Shown here in pieces: positions 9,051 through 20,129 of a stretch of DNA of 64,000 nt. The DNA is taken from positions 2,293,001 to 2,357,000 of the forward strand of contig NZ_CP147250.1 in the NCBI RefSeq assembly GCF_017316305.2, in the 5' to 3' direction. This stretch comes from Enterococcus sp. DIV1094. GTDB taxonomy: Bacteria > Bacillota > Bacilli > Lactobacillales > Enterococcaceae. Both the position numbers and the translations under genes were made by a program. How positions within the stretch are numbered: the stretch's first letter is position 1; every line of letters begins with the position of its first letter. The notes beneath the pieces are model-generated. The model did no database searches, had not been told where the DNA came from, and saw only the letters and a program-made list of their open reading frames with translations.

Positions 9051-11204
9051 ATGAAAAGTTTTATGAAAAAAAATACAAATAATTCTTGGTTAGATCGAAT
9101 AAAAAAAGGGACTCAAGAACCGAAAAACAAGACGTTTCGTCGTTCACACGTTCCTTTTCGTTTAAATTTTCTTTTTTTCATTATATTTACGTTGTTCGTG
9201 TCATTGATTGCTCGATTAGGTTATTTGCAGATCGTGAACAGTGAGACATTAGAAGCGAAAGTCAAATCTTCTTCATCTTTGACGGTGCAAGTCAGCTCAC
9301 CTCGTGGGATGATCTATGATGCGACTGGAAAAGCACTAGTGACGAATCAAGCCAATCAGGCGATCACATTTACGAGAGGCAGAAACATGACAGCCGAGGA
9401 CTTGCTGAAAACAGCAAATAAACTGACGCAATTGATCGACATGCCAGTAGATGAAAATTTGACGACTCGTGATAAGAAGGATTTTTGGTTAGCTGATCCT
9501 GCTCACTTGAAAGAGGCGACCGAACGTTTGTCGGCGAAAGAAAAAGAGTTGAGTACTAGTGAACAATACCAGGCAACGGTAGACAAAGTGACCGATGAGG
9601 AAATCAATTTCAATGAAGAACAGTTGAAAGCTGCAACGATTTTCAAACGAATGAATAACGCTTATGAATTGAATACAGTCTTTATCAAAAATTCTGATGT
9701 GACAGATCAAGAATTGGCGATCGTAGCAGAACACGCTTCAGATCTTCCGGGAGTTTCAACAGGAACTGACTGGGTACGCCAGTACAATGCGGCGGATTCA
9801 ATAAAGAGTATCCTAGGAAGTGTGACTTCAGAAAGACAAGGATTACCGGCTGATCAAGTGGAAGAATTTTTGGCAAAAGGTTATTCACGTAATGACCGAG
9901 TGGGTCAAAGTTATTTAGAAAAACAATATGAAGATGTTCTGCAAGGAACAAAGACACAATATGAAGTGACGTTAGATAATAATGGAAATGTGATCCAACA
10001 AAAAGAACTTTATGCCGGAGAAAAAGGCTCGAACTTGATGTTATCGATCAATGCAGAGTTCCAAGCGAAAGTCGAAGAGATTCTTCGAAACAATTATCAA
10101 AAATTAGTCGATAATGGCAAAGCCCAATATTCACCAGGTGCCTATGTCGTTGCGATGAATCCACAAACGGGTGATGTTCTGGCAATGGCTGGTTTTAGCC
10201 ATGAACAAGGTTCAAAAGATTTGACTGAAAATGCACTTGGTACGATCACCAATGCGTTTGTTCCAGGATCTGTCGTGAAGGCAGGGACGTTGGCAGCCGG
10301 TTGGCAAAGTGGTGTGATCAGTGGCAATCAAGTATTAGTTGACGAACCGATCAGACTGCAAGGCTCTTCTGAAAAAAGTTCCGTCTTCAATCGTAGCGGT
10401 TCCGTACCGTTGAATGTCGTTCAAGCGCTAGAGCTTTCATCAAATACGTACATGATCAAAGTCGCTTTAAAAATGCTAGGATTAGAATACGTACCGAATA
10501 TGGGCTTACCTAGTTTGAGTGAAGAGGCACAAGCATATGAACAATTGCGTGAGGGCTTCAAACAATTCGGACTTGGAACGATCACAGGTATTGATTTACC
10601 GAATGAGTCTGCGGGGATTTCACATTCTGTTGAGTCCATGAAGAAATTCAATGAGGATAATGGCCAAGACTGGTTCACACCAGGTAACTTTACCGATTTG
10701 GCATTTGGACAGTTTGATACGTATACACCGATCCAATTGGCGCAATATGCTTCAACCGTCGCAAATGGCGGAAAAAGAATCCAACCTCGTCTGGTCAAAG
10801 GAATCTATGGCAATGACGAGAATGGTAATCTGGGCGAAGTGAAAAAGGAAATGGAACCAGTTGTTGAAAATACAGTGGATATCTCACCTGAAAACATGGC
10901 GCTTTTACGTGAAGGTTTCCATCAAGTGGTTCATGGCACAAATGCCTACACAACTGCTCGCTCATTAGCAGATGCAAAGATGGATCTTTCTGCTAAAACA
11001 GGGACCGCCGAAACGGTTGCTGAAGGACATCCCGATATTGCAACGGTCAATAGTAATATCGTTGCATATGGCCCGACAGAAAATCCTGAGATCGCAGTAA
11101 GTGTCGTATTACCAAACCTTCTAGATGAAAAAGATCGGATGAATTCGATCATTGCAAAAGAGATCATGAATGCTTATTACGATATGTTCATGGCAAATAG
11201 ATAA
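9051..11204 (+). CDS. Class B penicillin-binding protein (transpeptidase)
   Basis: This is a roughly 717-residue cell-wall transpeptidase. It has a short basic cytoplasmic tail, one membrane helix (about residues 38-58), a dimerisation domain starting with SSPRGMIYD, and a transpeptidase domain. The active-site motifs are S407-V-V-K, S463-S-N and K649-T-G. It is the PBP2B/PbpB type that cross-links septal or peripheral peptidoglycan. Adjacent ATGs at 9048 and 9051 and another at 9033 are possible starts, and none has a strong RBS; the open frame from a TTG at 9012 is unlikely. It sits behind the structured leader. Confidence 0.93.
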   Translation: MKSFMKKNTNNSWLDRIKKGTQEPKNKTFRRSHVPFRLNFLFFIIFTLFVSLIARLGYLQIVNSETLEAKVKSSSSLTVQVSSPRGMIYDATGKALVTNQANQAITFTRGRNMTAEDLLKTANKLTQLIDMPVDENLTTRDKKDFWLADPAHLKEATERLSAKEKELSTSEQYQATVDKVTDEEINFNEEQLKAATIFKRMNNAYELNTVFIKNSDVTDQELAIVAEHASDLPGVSTGTDWVRQYNAADSIKSILGSVTSERQGLPADQVEEFLAKGYSRNDRVGQSYLEKQYEDVLQGTKTQYEVTLDNNGNVIQQKELYAGEKGSNLMLSINAEFQAKVEEILRNNYQKLVDNGKAQYSPGAYVVAMNPQTGDVLAMAGFSHEQGSKDLTENALGTITNAFVPGSVVKAGTLAAGWQSGVISGNQVLVDEPIRLQGSSEKSSVFNRSGSVPLNVVQALELSSNTYMIKVALKMLGLEYVPNMGLPSLSEEAQAYEQLREGFKQFGLGTITGIDLPNESAGISHSVESMKKFNEDNGQDWFTPGNFTDLAFGQFDTYTPIQLAQYASTVANGGKRIQPRLVKGIYGNDENGNLGEVKKEMEPVVENTVDISPENMALLREGFHQVVHGTNAYTTARSLADAKMDLSAKTGTAETVAEGHPDIATVNSNIVAYGPTENPEIAVSVVLPNLLDEKDRMNSIIAKEIMNAYYDMFMANR

Positions 11205-11252
11205 AAAAATAGTTCAGAAGATATGTAACGTATCTTCTGAACTATTTTTTTT
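11205..11252. terminator. Bidirectional terminator between PBP and HAD genes
   Basis: AATAGTTCAGAAGATA (11209-11223 region) pairs with TATCTTCTGAACTATT. A-rich and T-rich flanks on either side serve both convergent genes. Confidence 0.88.
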
Positions 11253-12069
11253 ATAATGAAAGGAACTTTTCAAGGTAACTTGCCAGACCATCTTCTTCGT
11301 TTGTTTGCTCAGTGACATCGTTGGCTACTCCTTTGAGTTGCTCCGTACCGTTAGCCATCGCAACACCCCAGCCGGCATACTCGAGAAGTTCCAAGTCGTT
11401 ATGCTCATCACCAAAAGCAATGACATCTTTTTGTTCGATCGATAAATGATTCGCCACTTGATGGATTCCTTTTGCTTTTTCGATCCCTTTTGAAACGATC
11501 TCTAAAATCGCCATCGGACCTCCCCAAGTCCTTACATCTACGTGTTTTCCAAATTGCCGTGTCAGTTCAGCAGAAACTTGTTCGGCGTATTGTTTTTCCG
11601 TACGTACCAATAAGGACGTAGGATTAGTTGTTAGATTTCGAGGAGACAGTAGATTTTCTGGTTTAGGATTTGGTGAAGCAAAGAATTTTGCATCAAAAAA
11701 ATCAAACGTATCGATAAAGAAAGTATCGCGATTCTCCGCAGCGATAAAGTCTAGGTTCAATTGATTTTTTTGCGCTAAGATCTCAAAAACGATTTCTTTA
11801 TTGATCAGTGTTTCTTGCTCGCCAGCCCATTGTTGGTTTGGGATATGCACGAGCGCACCATTAAAGTTGACCATTGGGGTAGTCAATTCTAACTGTTGAT
11901 AATACTGATAGCTCATTCGATAAGGACGACCTGTTGCAATACTGACATGATGGCCAGCATCAATGGCTTTTCTCAATGTTTGTTGGGTTTTATTCGTAAT
12001 GATCGAATCAGGATTCAAAGTTGTTCCATCCAAGTCGATCGCAATCAATTTTTTGTTCAATGCTGTCAT
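11251..12069 (-). CDS. Cof-type HAD-IIB phosphatase
   Basis: This is a roughly 272-residue HAD phosphatase. Motif I is DLDGTTLN near the N-terminus, and the C-terminal motif IV region reads GDEHNDLELLEYAG. It dephosphorylates small sugar or cofactor phosphates in other members. The ATG at 12069 has AAAGGA touching it, which is too close; a TTG at 12060 (giving NKKLIAIDLDG) has that AAAGGA at 9 bases and may be the true start. It is convergent with the PBP gene. Confidence 0.88.
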   Translation of the reverse strand: MTALNKKLIAIDLDGTTLNPDSIITNKTQQTLRKAIDAGHHVSIATGRPYRMSYQYYQQLELTTPMVNFNGALVHIPNQQWAGEQETLINKEIVFEILAQKNQLNLDFIAAENRDTFFIDTFDFFDAKFFASPNPKPENLLSPRNLTTNPTSLLVRTEKQYAEQVSAELTRQFGKHVDVRTWGGPMAILEIVSKGIEKAKGIHQVANHLSIEQKDVIAFGDEHNDLELLEYAGWGVAMANGTEQLKGVANDVTEQTNEEDGLASYLEKFLSL

Positions 12070-12236
12070 TCCTTTCAAACAACGATTTGTTTCAGTCTAG
12101 CATATTTCAATGAATAAACAAGGTGAAAAATTTTCTGAAAAGGAGATTCTAATGAGCGAAGAGAGAAAAGAAGGAGAAAAAAACCGGTAAAACACGAACG
12201 TTTTTAGAATAAACTAACTTTTTATATAGTTTTCTA

Positions 12237-12265
12237 TTGAAATACGAATGAAATCTCTATATAAT
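12237..12265 (+). promoter_or_regulatory. Promoter of the NCS2 permease gene
   Basis: TTGAAA and TATAAT are spaced by 17 bases and give a leader of about 85 bases. No purine riboswitch sequence is visible in the leader. Confidence 0.75.
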
Positions 12266-12354
12266 TTATAAATGTTCGACGGGGGAATGGATTTGGATTT
12301 ATTTTACATATTATTATGTAGTCCGTTAGAAAAAATCAGGGAGTGGAAATTTTT

Positions 12355-13791
12355 ATGGAAAAGTTTTTCCAACTAAAGAAAAATAATACAAACGTACCAA
12401 CAGAAGTAATGGCAGGTGTAACGACCTTTTTTGCCATGAGTTATATATTATTTGTTAATCCGACGATCTTATCAGCTTCTGGGATGCCGTTTCAAGCAGT
12501 CTTTTTAGCAACGATCATCGCATCGATCATCGGTACTTTAGTGATGGGGTTATTTGCCAATGTGCCATATGCACAAGCACCAGGCATGGGACTAAATGCT
12601 TTCTTTACTTTTACAGTAGTCTTTGGGTTAGGTTATTCTTGGCAAGAAGCATTAGCTATGGTCTTTATCTGTGGATTGATCAATGTATTTATTACCGTTA
12701 CCAATATTCGTAAAATGATCATCCATGCGATTCCTGAGAGTTTACAACATGCAATCGGTGGAGGTATTGGGATTTTTGTTGCGTATGTTGGAATCAAAAA
12801 TGCTGGGCTTTTGTCGTTTTCTGCGGATCAATCAGCAATCACTAGCTCTGTCGTTGACAACGGTCAAGTAACAAATGTGACGATCAATGGCGGAATCGTA
12901 CCTGAACTGGCAAACTTTAATAATGCGCCGATCCTATTAGCTGTCATTGGGTTAGTTTTGACATCGATCTTAGTTGTTAAAAATGTTCGTGGTGCAATCT
13001 TGATCGGTATCGTAGTCACAACGATCATCGGAATTTTGATGGGGGTTGTCGATCTAGGAACGATTGATTGGGAACAAAATTCTTTAGGCAATTCAATCAA
13101 TGAACTAGGCACAACATTTGGTGCAGCATTTGGTGCGGAAGGGATGCAATCTTTATTCAGCGATAGCTCTAAGATCCCACAAGTACTGATGACGATCATT
13201 GCGTTTAGTTTATCCGATACATTTGATACGATTGGTACGTTCATCGGTACTGGACGACGTACAGGTATTTTCTCTAAAGAAGATGAGGAAGCTTTGGAAG
13301 ACGGACGAGGATTCAAAACTAAAATGGATAAAGCGTTGTTCGCTGACGCGATTGCGACATCGATTGGTGCGATTTTCGGAACATCGAATACAACGACGTA
13401 TGTCGAATCAGCAGCTGGTATCGGTGCTGGTGGTCGTACAGGTTTGACTTCAGTTGTCGTAGCCGCATTATTTGCTTTAAGTAGCTTATTTTCTCCACTG
13501 ATCGCTGTCGTGCCAGCACAAGCAACTGCTCCGGCATTGATCTTAGTAGGTGTGATGATGATGGCATCTTTTGCTGACATCAATTGGTTAGATATGGAAG
13601 AAGCCTTACCGGCATTTTTTGCTTCGATCTTTATGGGATTAGCGTACAGCATCTCTTACGGAATCGCCGCTGGTTTTATCTTCTATACGATCATGAAAGT
13701 CATCAAAGGCAAAACAAACGAGATTTCATTTGCTTTATGGGTTGTTGATATTTTATTCATCCTCAACTTTGTTATTTTAGCAGTTATTTAA
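12355..13791 (+). CDS. NCS2 family purine (guanine/hypoxanthine) permease
   Basis: This membrane protein of about 478 residues has 12 or more hydrophobic segments. It has the AzgA/PbuG-type motifs: TTFFAMSYILFVNP near the N-terminus, APGMGLNAFF, and GTSNTTTYVESAAGIG in the middle. The family imports guanine, hypoxanthine or adenine with protons. The ATG at 12355 follows GGGAG; the GTG at 12343 overlaps that site and is less likely. Confidence 0.92.
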   Translation: MEKFFQLKKNNTNVPTEVMAGVTTFFAMSYILFVNPTILSASGMPFQAVFLATIIASIIGTLVMGLFANVPYAQAPGMGLNAFFTFTVVFGLGYSWQEALAMVFICGLINVFITVTNIRKMIIHAIPESLQHAIGGGIGIFVAYVGIKNAGLLSFSADQSAITSSVVDNGQVTNVTINGGIVPELANFNNAPILLAVIGLVLTSILVVKNVRGAILIGIVVTTIIGILMGVVDLGTIDWEQNSLGNSINELGTTFGAAFGAEGMQSLFSDSSKIPQVLMTIIAFSLSDTFDTIGTFIGTGRRTGIFSKEDEEALEDGRGFKTKMDKALFADAIATSIGAIFGTSNTTTYVESAAGIGAGGRTGLTSVVVAALFALSSLFSPLIAVVPAQATAPALILVGVMMMASFADINWLDMEEALPAFFASIFMGLAYSISYGIAAGFIFYTIMKVIKGKTNEISFALWVVDILFILNFVILAVI

Positions 13792-13801
13792 ATGACAATT
13801 G

Positions 13802-13844
13802 ATAGGAGTAAAGAGTCGGTTGACTCTTTGCTTCTATTTTTTTG
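13802..13844 (+). terminator. Terminator after the NCS2 permease
   Basis: ATAGGAGTAAAGAGTC pairs with GACTCTTTGCTTCTAT and is followed by seven T residues. Confidence 0.9.
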
Positions 13845-13888
13845 GTCTAGTTCCTCTTTTGCAAAAACGAACGATACCGGCACATACG

Positions 13889-13917
13889 TTGCACACAGGT
13901 AGAAAAATAGGTATGAT
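13889..13917 (+). promoter_or_regulatory. Promoter of the PmrA-like efflux gene
   Basis: TTGCAC, 17 bases, TATGAT, ending 26 bases before the start codon. Confidence 0.6.
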
Positions 13918-13942
13918 AATAGAGACGAAAGAAGGGTGATGA

Positions 13943-15139
13943 ATGAAGATTCAATGGAAGAGAAATTTATTTGTAGCTTGGATAGGCTGCTTCTTTACTG
14001 GTTCAAGTATCAGTTTAGTCATGCCGTTTATTCCAGTATACGTTGAACAACTAGGTACACCAAAGGATCAAATCGAATTATTTTCGGGACTGGCGATTTC
14101 AGTAACAGCTTTTGCTGCGGCAATCGTTGCGCCTATTTGGGGGAACTTAGCTGACCGTAAAGGAAGAAAAATGATGATGATCCGAGCAGCTGCCGGAATG
14201 ACCATCACTATGGGGTCACTAGCCTTTGTACCAAATGCGTATTGGCTTTTGGTCATGCGTTTCTTTAATGGGATTTTATCTGGATACATACCTAATGCGA
14301 CAGCGATGATTGCTTCACAAGCACCAAAAGAGAAAAGTGGCTGGGCGTTAGGCACACTTTCTACTGGAGCAGTTGCAGGCACATTGATCGGTCCATCGAT
14401 GGGGGGCGCTTTGGCGCAATGGTTCGGAATGGAAAATGTCTTTTTGATTACTGGAGGGTTATTACTGATCACCACGATCTTAACGATTTTCATGGTAAAA
14501 GAAGATTTCCAACCGGTTGAGAAGAAAGATCTGATCAGTACGAAAGAAGTCTTTGCTAAAATGGATCACTTTTCTGTTTTAGTCGGTTTGTTTATCACTA
14601 CGTTGATTTTACAGTTAGGGATCACGACGATCAGTCCGATTTTGACATTATATATTCGAGAACTCAGCGGTGATACATCAAATATTTTATTTGTGAGTGG
14701 CTTGATTGTTTCAGTCTCAGGAGTATCAGCCGTCTTTTCTTCGCCAAGACTTGGGAAGCTAGGGGATAAGATAGGAAATCAAAAAGTTCTATTAGCAGGG
14801 TTGGTTTTATCTTTATGTTGCTATTTACCAATGGCGTTTGTAACGACACCATTACAACTAGGAATTTTACGCTTCATATTAGGTTTTTCAACAGGTGCGT
14901 TGATGCCATCGATCAATACATTGATTAGCAAGATCACACCTGAAGAAGGGGTTAGCCGAGTATACAGTTACAACCAGATGTTTACGAACTTTGGTCAGGT
15001 TTTAGGACCAATGCTAGGTTCAACGATTGCCCATGCGTACAATTATAGTGCAGTGTTTATTGTGACGAGTCTTTTTGTTCTAACCAATATCCTTTTATCA
15101 CTGTTCAATTTTAGAAAAGTATTACATCAAAAACTATGA
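13943..15139 (+). CDS. MFS multidrug efflux transporter (PmrA/Lde-like)
   Basis: This 398-residue protein has 12 predicted membrane helices. The DHA1 loop motif GNLADRKGRK lies between helices 2 and 3, with a motif C-like glycine-rich stretch in helix 5. Overall it resembles PmrA of pneumococcus, Lde of Listeria and EfmA of E. faecium, which export fluoroquinolones and dyes. It is monocistronic, with its own promoter and terminator. Substrate specificity is inferred from the family only. Confidence 0.88.
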   Translation: MKIQWKRNLFVAWIGCFFTGSSISLVMPFIPVYVEQLGTPKDQIELFSGLAISVTAFAAAIVAPIWGNLADRKGRKMMMIRAAAGMTITMGSLAFVPNAYWLLVMRFFNGILSGYIPNATAMIASQAPKEKSGWALGTLSTGAVAGTLIGPSMGGALAQWFGMENVFLITGGLLLITTILTIFMVKEDFQPVEKKDLISTKEVFAKMDHFSVLVGLFITTLILQLGITTISPILTLYIRELSGDTSNILFVSGLIVSVSGVSAVFSSPRLGKLGDKIGNQKVLLAGLVLSLCCYLPMAFVTTPLQLGILRFILGFSTGALMPSINTLISKITPEEGVSRVYSYNQMFTNFGQVLGPMLGSTIAHAYNYSAVFIVTSLFVLTNILLSLFNFRKVLHQKL

Positions 15140-15156
15140 TCAAGCAAAATAAAAAA

Positions 15157-15190
15157 CAGATTGGAGAATACTCCAATCTGTTCGGCTTTT
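15157..15190. terminator. Terminator between the MFS gene and the small YjzD-like gene
   Basis: ACAGATTGGAG pairs with CTCCAATCTGT, with AT-rich flanks; it serves the two convergent genes. Confidence 0.8.
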
Positions 15191-15380
15191 AGGAATGTGA
15201 TGATGTCGTTTCTTTTTTAGGTGTTGCAGCAGCGCTGATCAAAATGACGATCAATCCCGCAACTAATGAAATAATAGTCGTCATAGTAAAATCATAAGGG
15301 CTACTCGTTAATGCACCACCAATATAGCCAACCACTTGACCTAAAATGACTGCCCAAAACAATGTGACGATATATCGCAT
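15189..15380 (-). CDS. YjzD-like DUF2929 small membrane protein
   Basis: This 63-residue protein (MRYIVTLFWAVILGQVVGYI) has two hydrophobic helices and a hydrophilic C-terminal tail, as in the DUF2929/YjzD family of unknown function. The ATG at 15380 has GAGG at 8 bases; a GTG at 15389 overlaps that RBS. Confidence 0.8.
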   Translation of the reverse strand: MRYIVTLFWAVILGQVVGYIGGALTSSPYDFTMTTIISLVAGLIVILISAAATPKKETTSSHS

Positions 15381-15557
15381 ATCAAACACCTCTTTTCTAA
15401 GTTCAGTTTACCAGATTTTTTTGGAATGTAAAGGGAGAAACAAGCGTCCAAAGGCAATGAGTGGCGTCAAAAAGGAATAAACGACACGTTCATCTGAGTG
15501 AAATAAGAACGATAAGGACAGAAGAACAGAAAGTTAAATGAAAAGGTGGTATGTAAA

Positions 15558-18500
15558 ATGTTTCTTCCACAACTTTATACGATCACCTCGTATTCTTTGT
15601 TGCAAAGTACGATTCGCATAAACGAATACGTCCGAGAAGCAAAGAAACTAGGCTATCATACATTAGCGATCACAGATAAGAATGTGCTATCTGGCGCAGC
15701 AGAATTTTACCGTATCTGTATGGATGAAAAAATCCAACCGATCATTGGATTAAATCTTACCTATTTATTTGAAGAACGATACTATGAATTATTACTCTAT
15801 GCAAAAGATGCTGTAGGTTATCAACAATTGATCAAACTTTCGAGTAAAAAAATGATCCAGGAGAACATTGAGCTTCATGAAATCAACGAACTCGACCATT
15901 TGCTAGTCGTTTTACCAACAAAACACTCGCTTGCTGACGATTATGGTGTGTCCGCTTCATTTGATAAGCACTGGCAAATGTTACAAGAAAAAGTACTGTC
16001 TTCCCATTTTTATGTCGGTGTGACAGAAGAAACACCAACGCAAGCGCCGGAATGGCTTGCTTATTTACGAGCAAACCAATTTAAACTTTGTGCCTTACAT
16101 CCGATTGCCAGCTTACATCAAGAAGAGCTTTTTTCTTTGGAAACAATGAAACATCTTCGTGAAGGAACACAACTTTCTTTTGAGGAAGTACGACAAACAA
16201 CTCGGGATTCAGGCAGAGGATTTCTGATCGCTGAAGAAGAATTACGTCAAAGATTTTTAGCAGCAGGCTTAGAAGAGGCGATAAAGCATGCGCATCAGTT
16301 AGCTGAATCGGTCACGTTTGAATTTCAATTCCATCAAAAGTTACTTCCACATTATCCTGTGCCAGACAATCGTTCTGCTGGAGAATATTTGCAAGAACTT
16401 TGTCAAAATCAATTAAAGAAACGAGTGGCACAAGTTGATAAGGCGTATCAAGAGCGTTTGGATTATGAATTGTCAGTGATCCACCAAATGGGATTTGATG
16501 ATTACTTCTTGATTGTCTGGGATGTCATGGCTTTTGCTCACGAGAACAATATCGTGACAGGTGCTGGGCGTGGTTCAGCTGCGGGTTCATTAGTTGCTTA
16601 TGTCCTAGAGATCACCGATGTAGATCCACTGGAGTATGACTTACTATTTGAACGATTTTTGAATCCTGAACGTTTTACGATGCCCGATATCGATTTAGAC
16701 ATTCCGGATAACCGAAGAGAAGAAGTGCTGATCTATGTCCGAGAGAAATACGGGCAATATCATATGGCACAGATCGCAACTTTCGGAACCATGGCAGCTA
16801 AAATGGTCTTAAGAGATGTCGCTCGCGTCTTTGGTCTATCGCAAAGCGAAGCCAATCGTTGGTCCAAAGCAATTCCTAATCAATTGAAAATGACTTTGGC
16901 TGAAGCCTATCGCACATCAAATAAACTGGTTGAATTAGTGCAGGCGAGCGAAAAAAATCAATTGTTGTTCCAAACAGCTAAAATACTTGAAGGATTGCCC
17001 AGACACGTTTCCACGCATGCGGCGGGAGTCGTTTTAAGCGATAAAAATCTTTTAGAGTTAGTTCCTTTACAAAAAGGATCAGATGAAGCATATTTGACTC
17101 AGTATACAATGAATGATGTTGAAGCAATCGGATTGCTAAAAATGGATTTCCTTGGATTAAGAAATCTATCGATCATTGATTACACAGTCAAAGCAATCAA
17201 ACAAATCGAGAACAAAGAAATCCAACTAAAAGAAATCCCATTGAATGACCCCAAAGCATTACAGCTTTTTGAGCAAGGAGAAACAACTGGTGTTTTCCAA
17301 TTTGAATCTGCGGGGATTCGGAATGTTCTACGAAGGCTAGGACCAGAAAACATCGAGGATATCGCGGCGGTCAATGCGTTATATCGACCTGGACCAATGC
17401 AGAACATCGATACATTTATTGCTCGGAAGAAAGGGAAAGAAAAAATCCATTACCCTGATGATTCATTGATGCCGATTTTAAAAAATACGTATGGCGTCAT
17501 CGTGTATCAAGAACAAATCATGCAAATTGCTTCAACTATGGCGGGCTTCTCTCTTGGCCAAGCGGATATTTTAAGGCGAGCAATCAGTAAAAAGAAAAAA
17601 GAAGTCATCGATGAAGAAAGAGATCATTTCGTGAATGGGGCAGTCCAACAAGGATACCATAGCGAAAAAGCGAATGAAGTCTACGAATACATCGAACGCT
17701 TTGCAAACTATGGTTTCAACCGTTCCCATGCGTTTGCTTATTCCTTTGTCGGGTTTCAAATGGCCTATCTAAAAGCACATCATCCCGGCGCATTTTTTGT
17801 AAGTTTGATGAATTCTGTTCGTCACAATACTGCAAAGCTAAAAGAGTACATTGCTGAGGCGAAAAAGTATAAACTAAAACTGACAGCGCCATCGATCAAT
17901 CAAAGTTTTTATGGTTTTGAGTTGACAGACAAAGAAACGATCCGCTTTGGATTGACCGCAATCAAAGGGGTTCGTAGAGATTTTGTTGAAGAGGTCATCC
18001 GTGAACGAAAAGAAGAAGGGCCGTTTCGTTCCGTGGATCAGTTTTTGATACGGATCAATAAACGTTGGCTGAAGTTGGACTTACTGAAGACGTTGGTCGC
18101 AGCTGGTGTGTTTGATGAATTAGCAGCAAATCGCAGACAGTTGATGTTGGATTTAGAAGGTAAGATCCAAAACATCTTATATAGTGGCGGTAGTTTAGAT
18201 TTATTGGATATCATGGCTTTAAAAGAAGAAGAAGTTGCTGATTATACCCTCGAAGAGAAACTGCAATTGGAAGAAGAATATCTGGGTGTTTATCTATCCG
18301 GTCATCCAACAGAAGGTTACGAACGACTGAAATTAGCAAAGCGAGTCCATTTGGTCACAGAGATCGTGCCTAAACAAGCAACCAACGTCTTAGTGATGGT
18401 CAAAGAAGTAAGAGAGATCCGAACGAAAAAAGGGGCATTGATGGCTTTTGTCAGCGGCACAGATAGTAGCGGGGAACTGGCGATCACTGTCTTTCCTGAG

Positions 18501-18872
18501 CTGTATCGTCAAGCACGACCGCTATTCAAAGAAAATCAAGTGATTTACGTGCAAGGACGTTCAGAAATCAGTAAATATAATCAAGAGTTGCAATTGATCG
18601 CAGAAGTGGTCGCTGACCCTGAAGAACTGGAACAACAATATCCAGAGCAAACGTGTTATTTGCGGATCAGAGAAGAAGCAGATCAGCCTGATACGATGAA
18701 AAAACTGCAAGAACTGTTCAAGAAATTCCCAGGATACATTCCTGTTGTCATGTATCATGAAAAAGACCAACGAAAAGTCGTCTTATCTGAAGCCTTTTGG
18801 CTCGACGGCTCAGACAGTCTTAAGAAGCAATTAGCTTACCTTTTAAAAGAAGAAAATGTTGTTTTCAAATAA
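15558..18872 (+). CDS. dnaE: DNA polymerase III alpha subunit (DnaE)
   Basis: This 1104-residue C-family polymerase has an N-terminal PHP domain, a palm with the catalytic aspartates in MPDIDLDIPDNRR, fingers, and a C-terminal OB fold. In Firmicutes DnaE extends RNA primers and hands over to PolC. The ATG at 15558 has AAAGGTGG at the right distance; the GTG at 15546 lies in that RBS. It is followed by pfkA-pyk, the conserved enterococcal order. Confidence 0.96.
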   Translation: MFLPQLYTITSYSLLQSTIRINEYVREAKKLGYHTLAITDKNVLSGAAEFYRICMDEKIQPIIGLNLTYLFEERYYELLLYAKDAVGYQQLIKLSSKKMIQENIELHEINELDHLLVVLPTKHSLADDYGVSASFDKHWQMLQEKVLSSHFYVGVTEETPTQAPEWLAYLRANQFKLCALHPIASLHQEELFSLETMKHLREGTQLSFEEVRQTTRDSGRGFLIAEEELRQRFLAAGLEEAIKHAHQLAESVTFEFQFHQKLLPHYPVPDNRSAGEYLQELCQNQLKKRVAQVDKAYQERLDYELSVIHQMGFDDYFLIVWDVMAFAHENNIVTGAGRGSAAGSLVAYVLEITDVDPLEYDLLFERFLNPERFTMPDIDLDIPDNRREEVLIYVREKYGQYHMAQIATFGTMAAKMVLRDVARVFGLSQSEANRWSKAIPNQLKMTLAEAYRTSNKLVELVQASEKNQLLFQTAKILEGLPRHVSTHAAGVVLSDKNLLELVPLQKGSDEAYLTQYTMNDVEAIGLLKMDFLGLRNLSIIDYTVKAIKQIENKEIQLKEIPLNDPKALQLFEQGETTGVFQFESAGIRNVLRRLGPENIEDIAAVNALYRPGPMQNIDTFIARKKGKEKIHYPDDSLMPILKNTYGVIVYQEQIMQIASTMAGFSLGQADILRRAISKKKKEVIDEERDHFVNGAVQQGYHSEKANEVYEYIERFANYGFNRSHAFAYSFVGFQMAYLKAHHPGAFFVSLMNSVRHNTAKLKEYIAEAKKYKLKLTAPSINQSFYGFELTDKETIRFGLTAIKGVRRDFVEEVIRERKEEGPFRSVDQFLIRINKRWLKLDLLKTLVAAGVFDELAANRRQLMLDLEGKIQNILYSGGSLDLLDIMALKEEEVADYTLEEKLQLEEEYLGVYLSGHPTEGYERLKLAKRVHLVTEIVPKQATNVLVMVKEVREIRTKKGALMAFVSGTDSSGELAITVFPELYRQARPLFKENQVIYVQGRSEISKYNQELQLIAEVVADPEELEQQYPEQTCYLRIREEADQPDTMKKLQELFKKFPGYIPVVMYHEKDQRKVVLSEAFWLDGSDSLKKQLAYLLKEENVVFK

Positions 18873-19017
18873 CTTACGGTAAAACATACTATTTGCTTTC
18901 ATTTTTTTTCATTTTTTTATCAGGAAATCAAGACAAGTGAGCAAAATAATGTTAGAATGTTAGTCGTGGTTAAGACAAAGAAGGTTATAAACCTAAGTCA
19001 TGCTTAGGATAAAGTAA

Positions 19018-20001
<984 letters not shown>

Positions 20002-20129
20002 TAAAGGAAAGCAGTCAGATAAATCACTAGATATACATGGGAGTGAGAAGCAAGTCTTCTCAATATCTAACAGATATTTAAGCTTTGAATGGCTTTAAAT
20101 AAACAATTTGAATGGGAGAGTTTTGTAAA

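Noticed and set aside
11251..12078. HAD gene start at the TTG of 12078
   Set aside because: No RBS precedes it; later starts fit the family N-terminus better.
12266..12354. Purine riboswitch before the NCS2 permease
   Set aside because: The conserved loop and junction sequences of the purine aptamer cannot be found in this leader.
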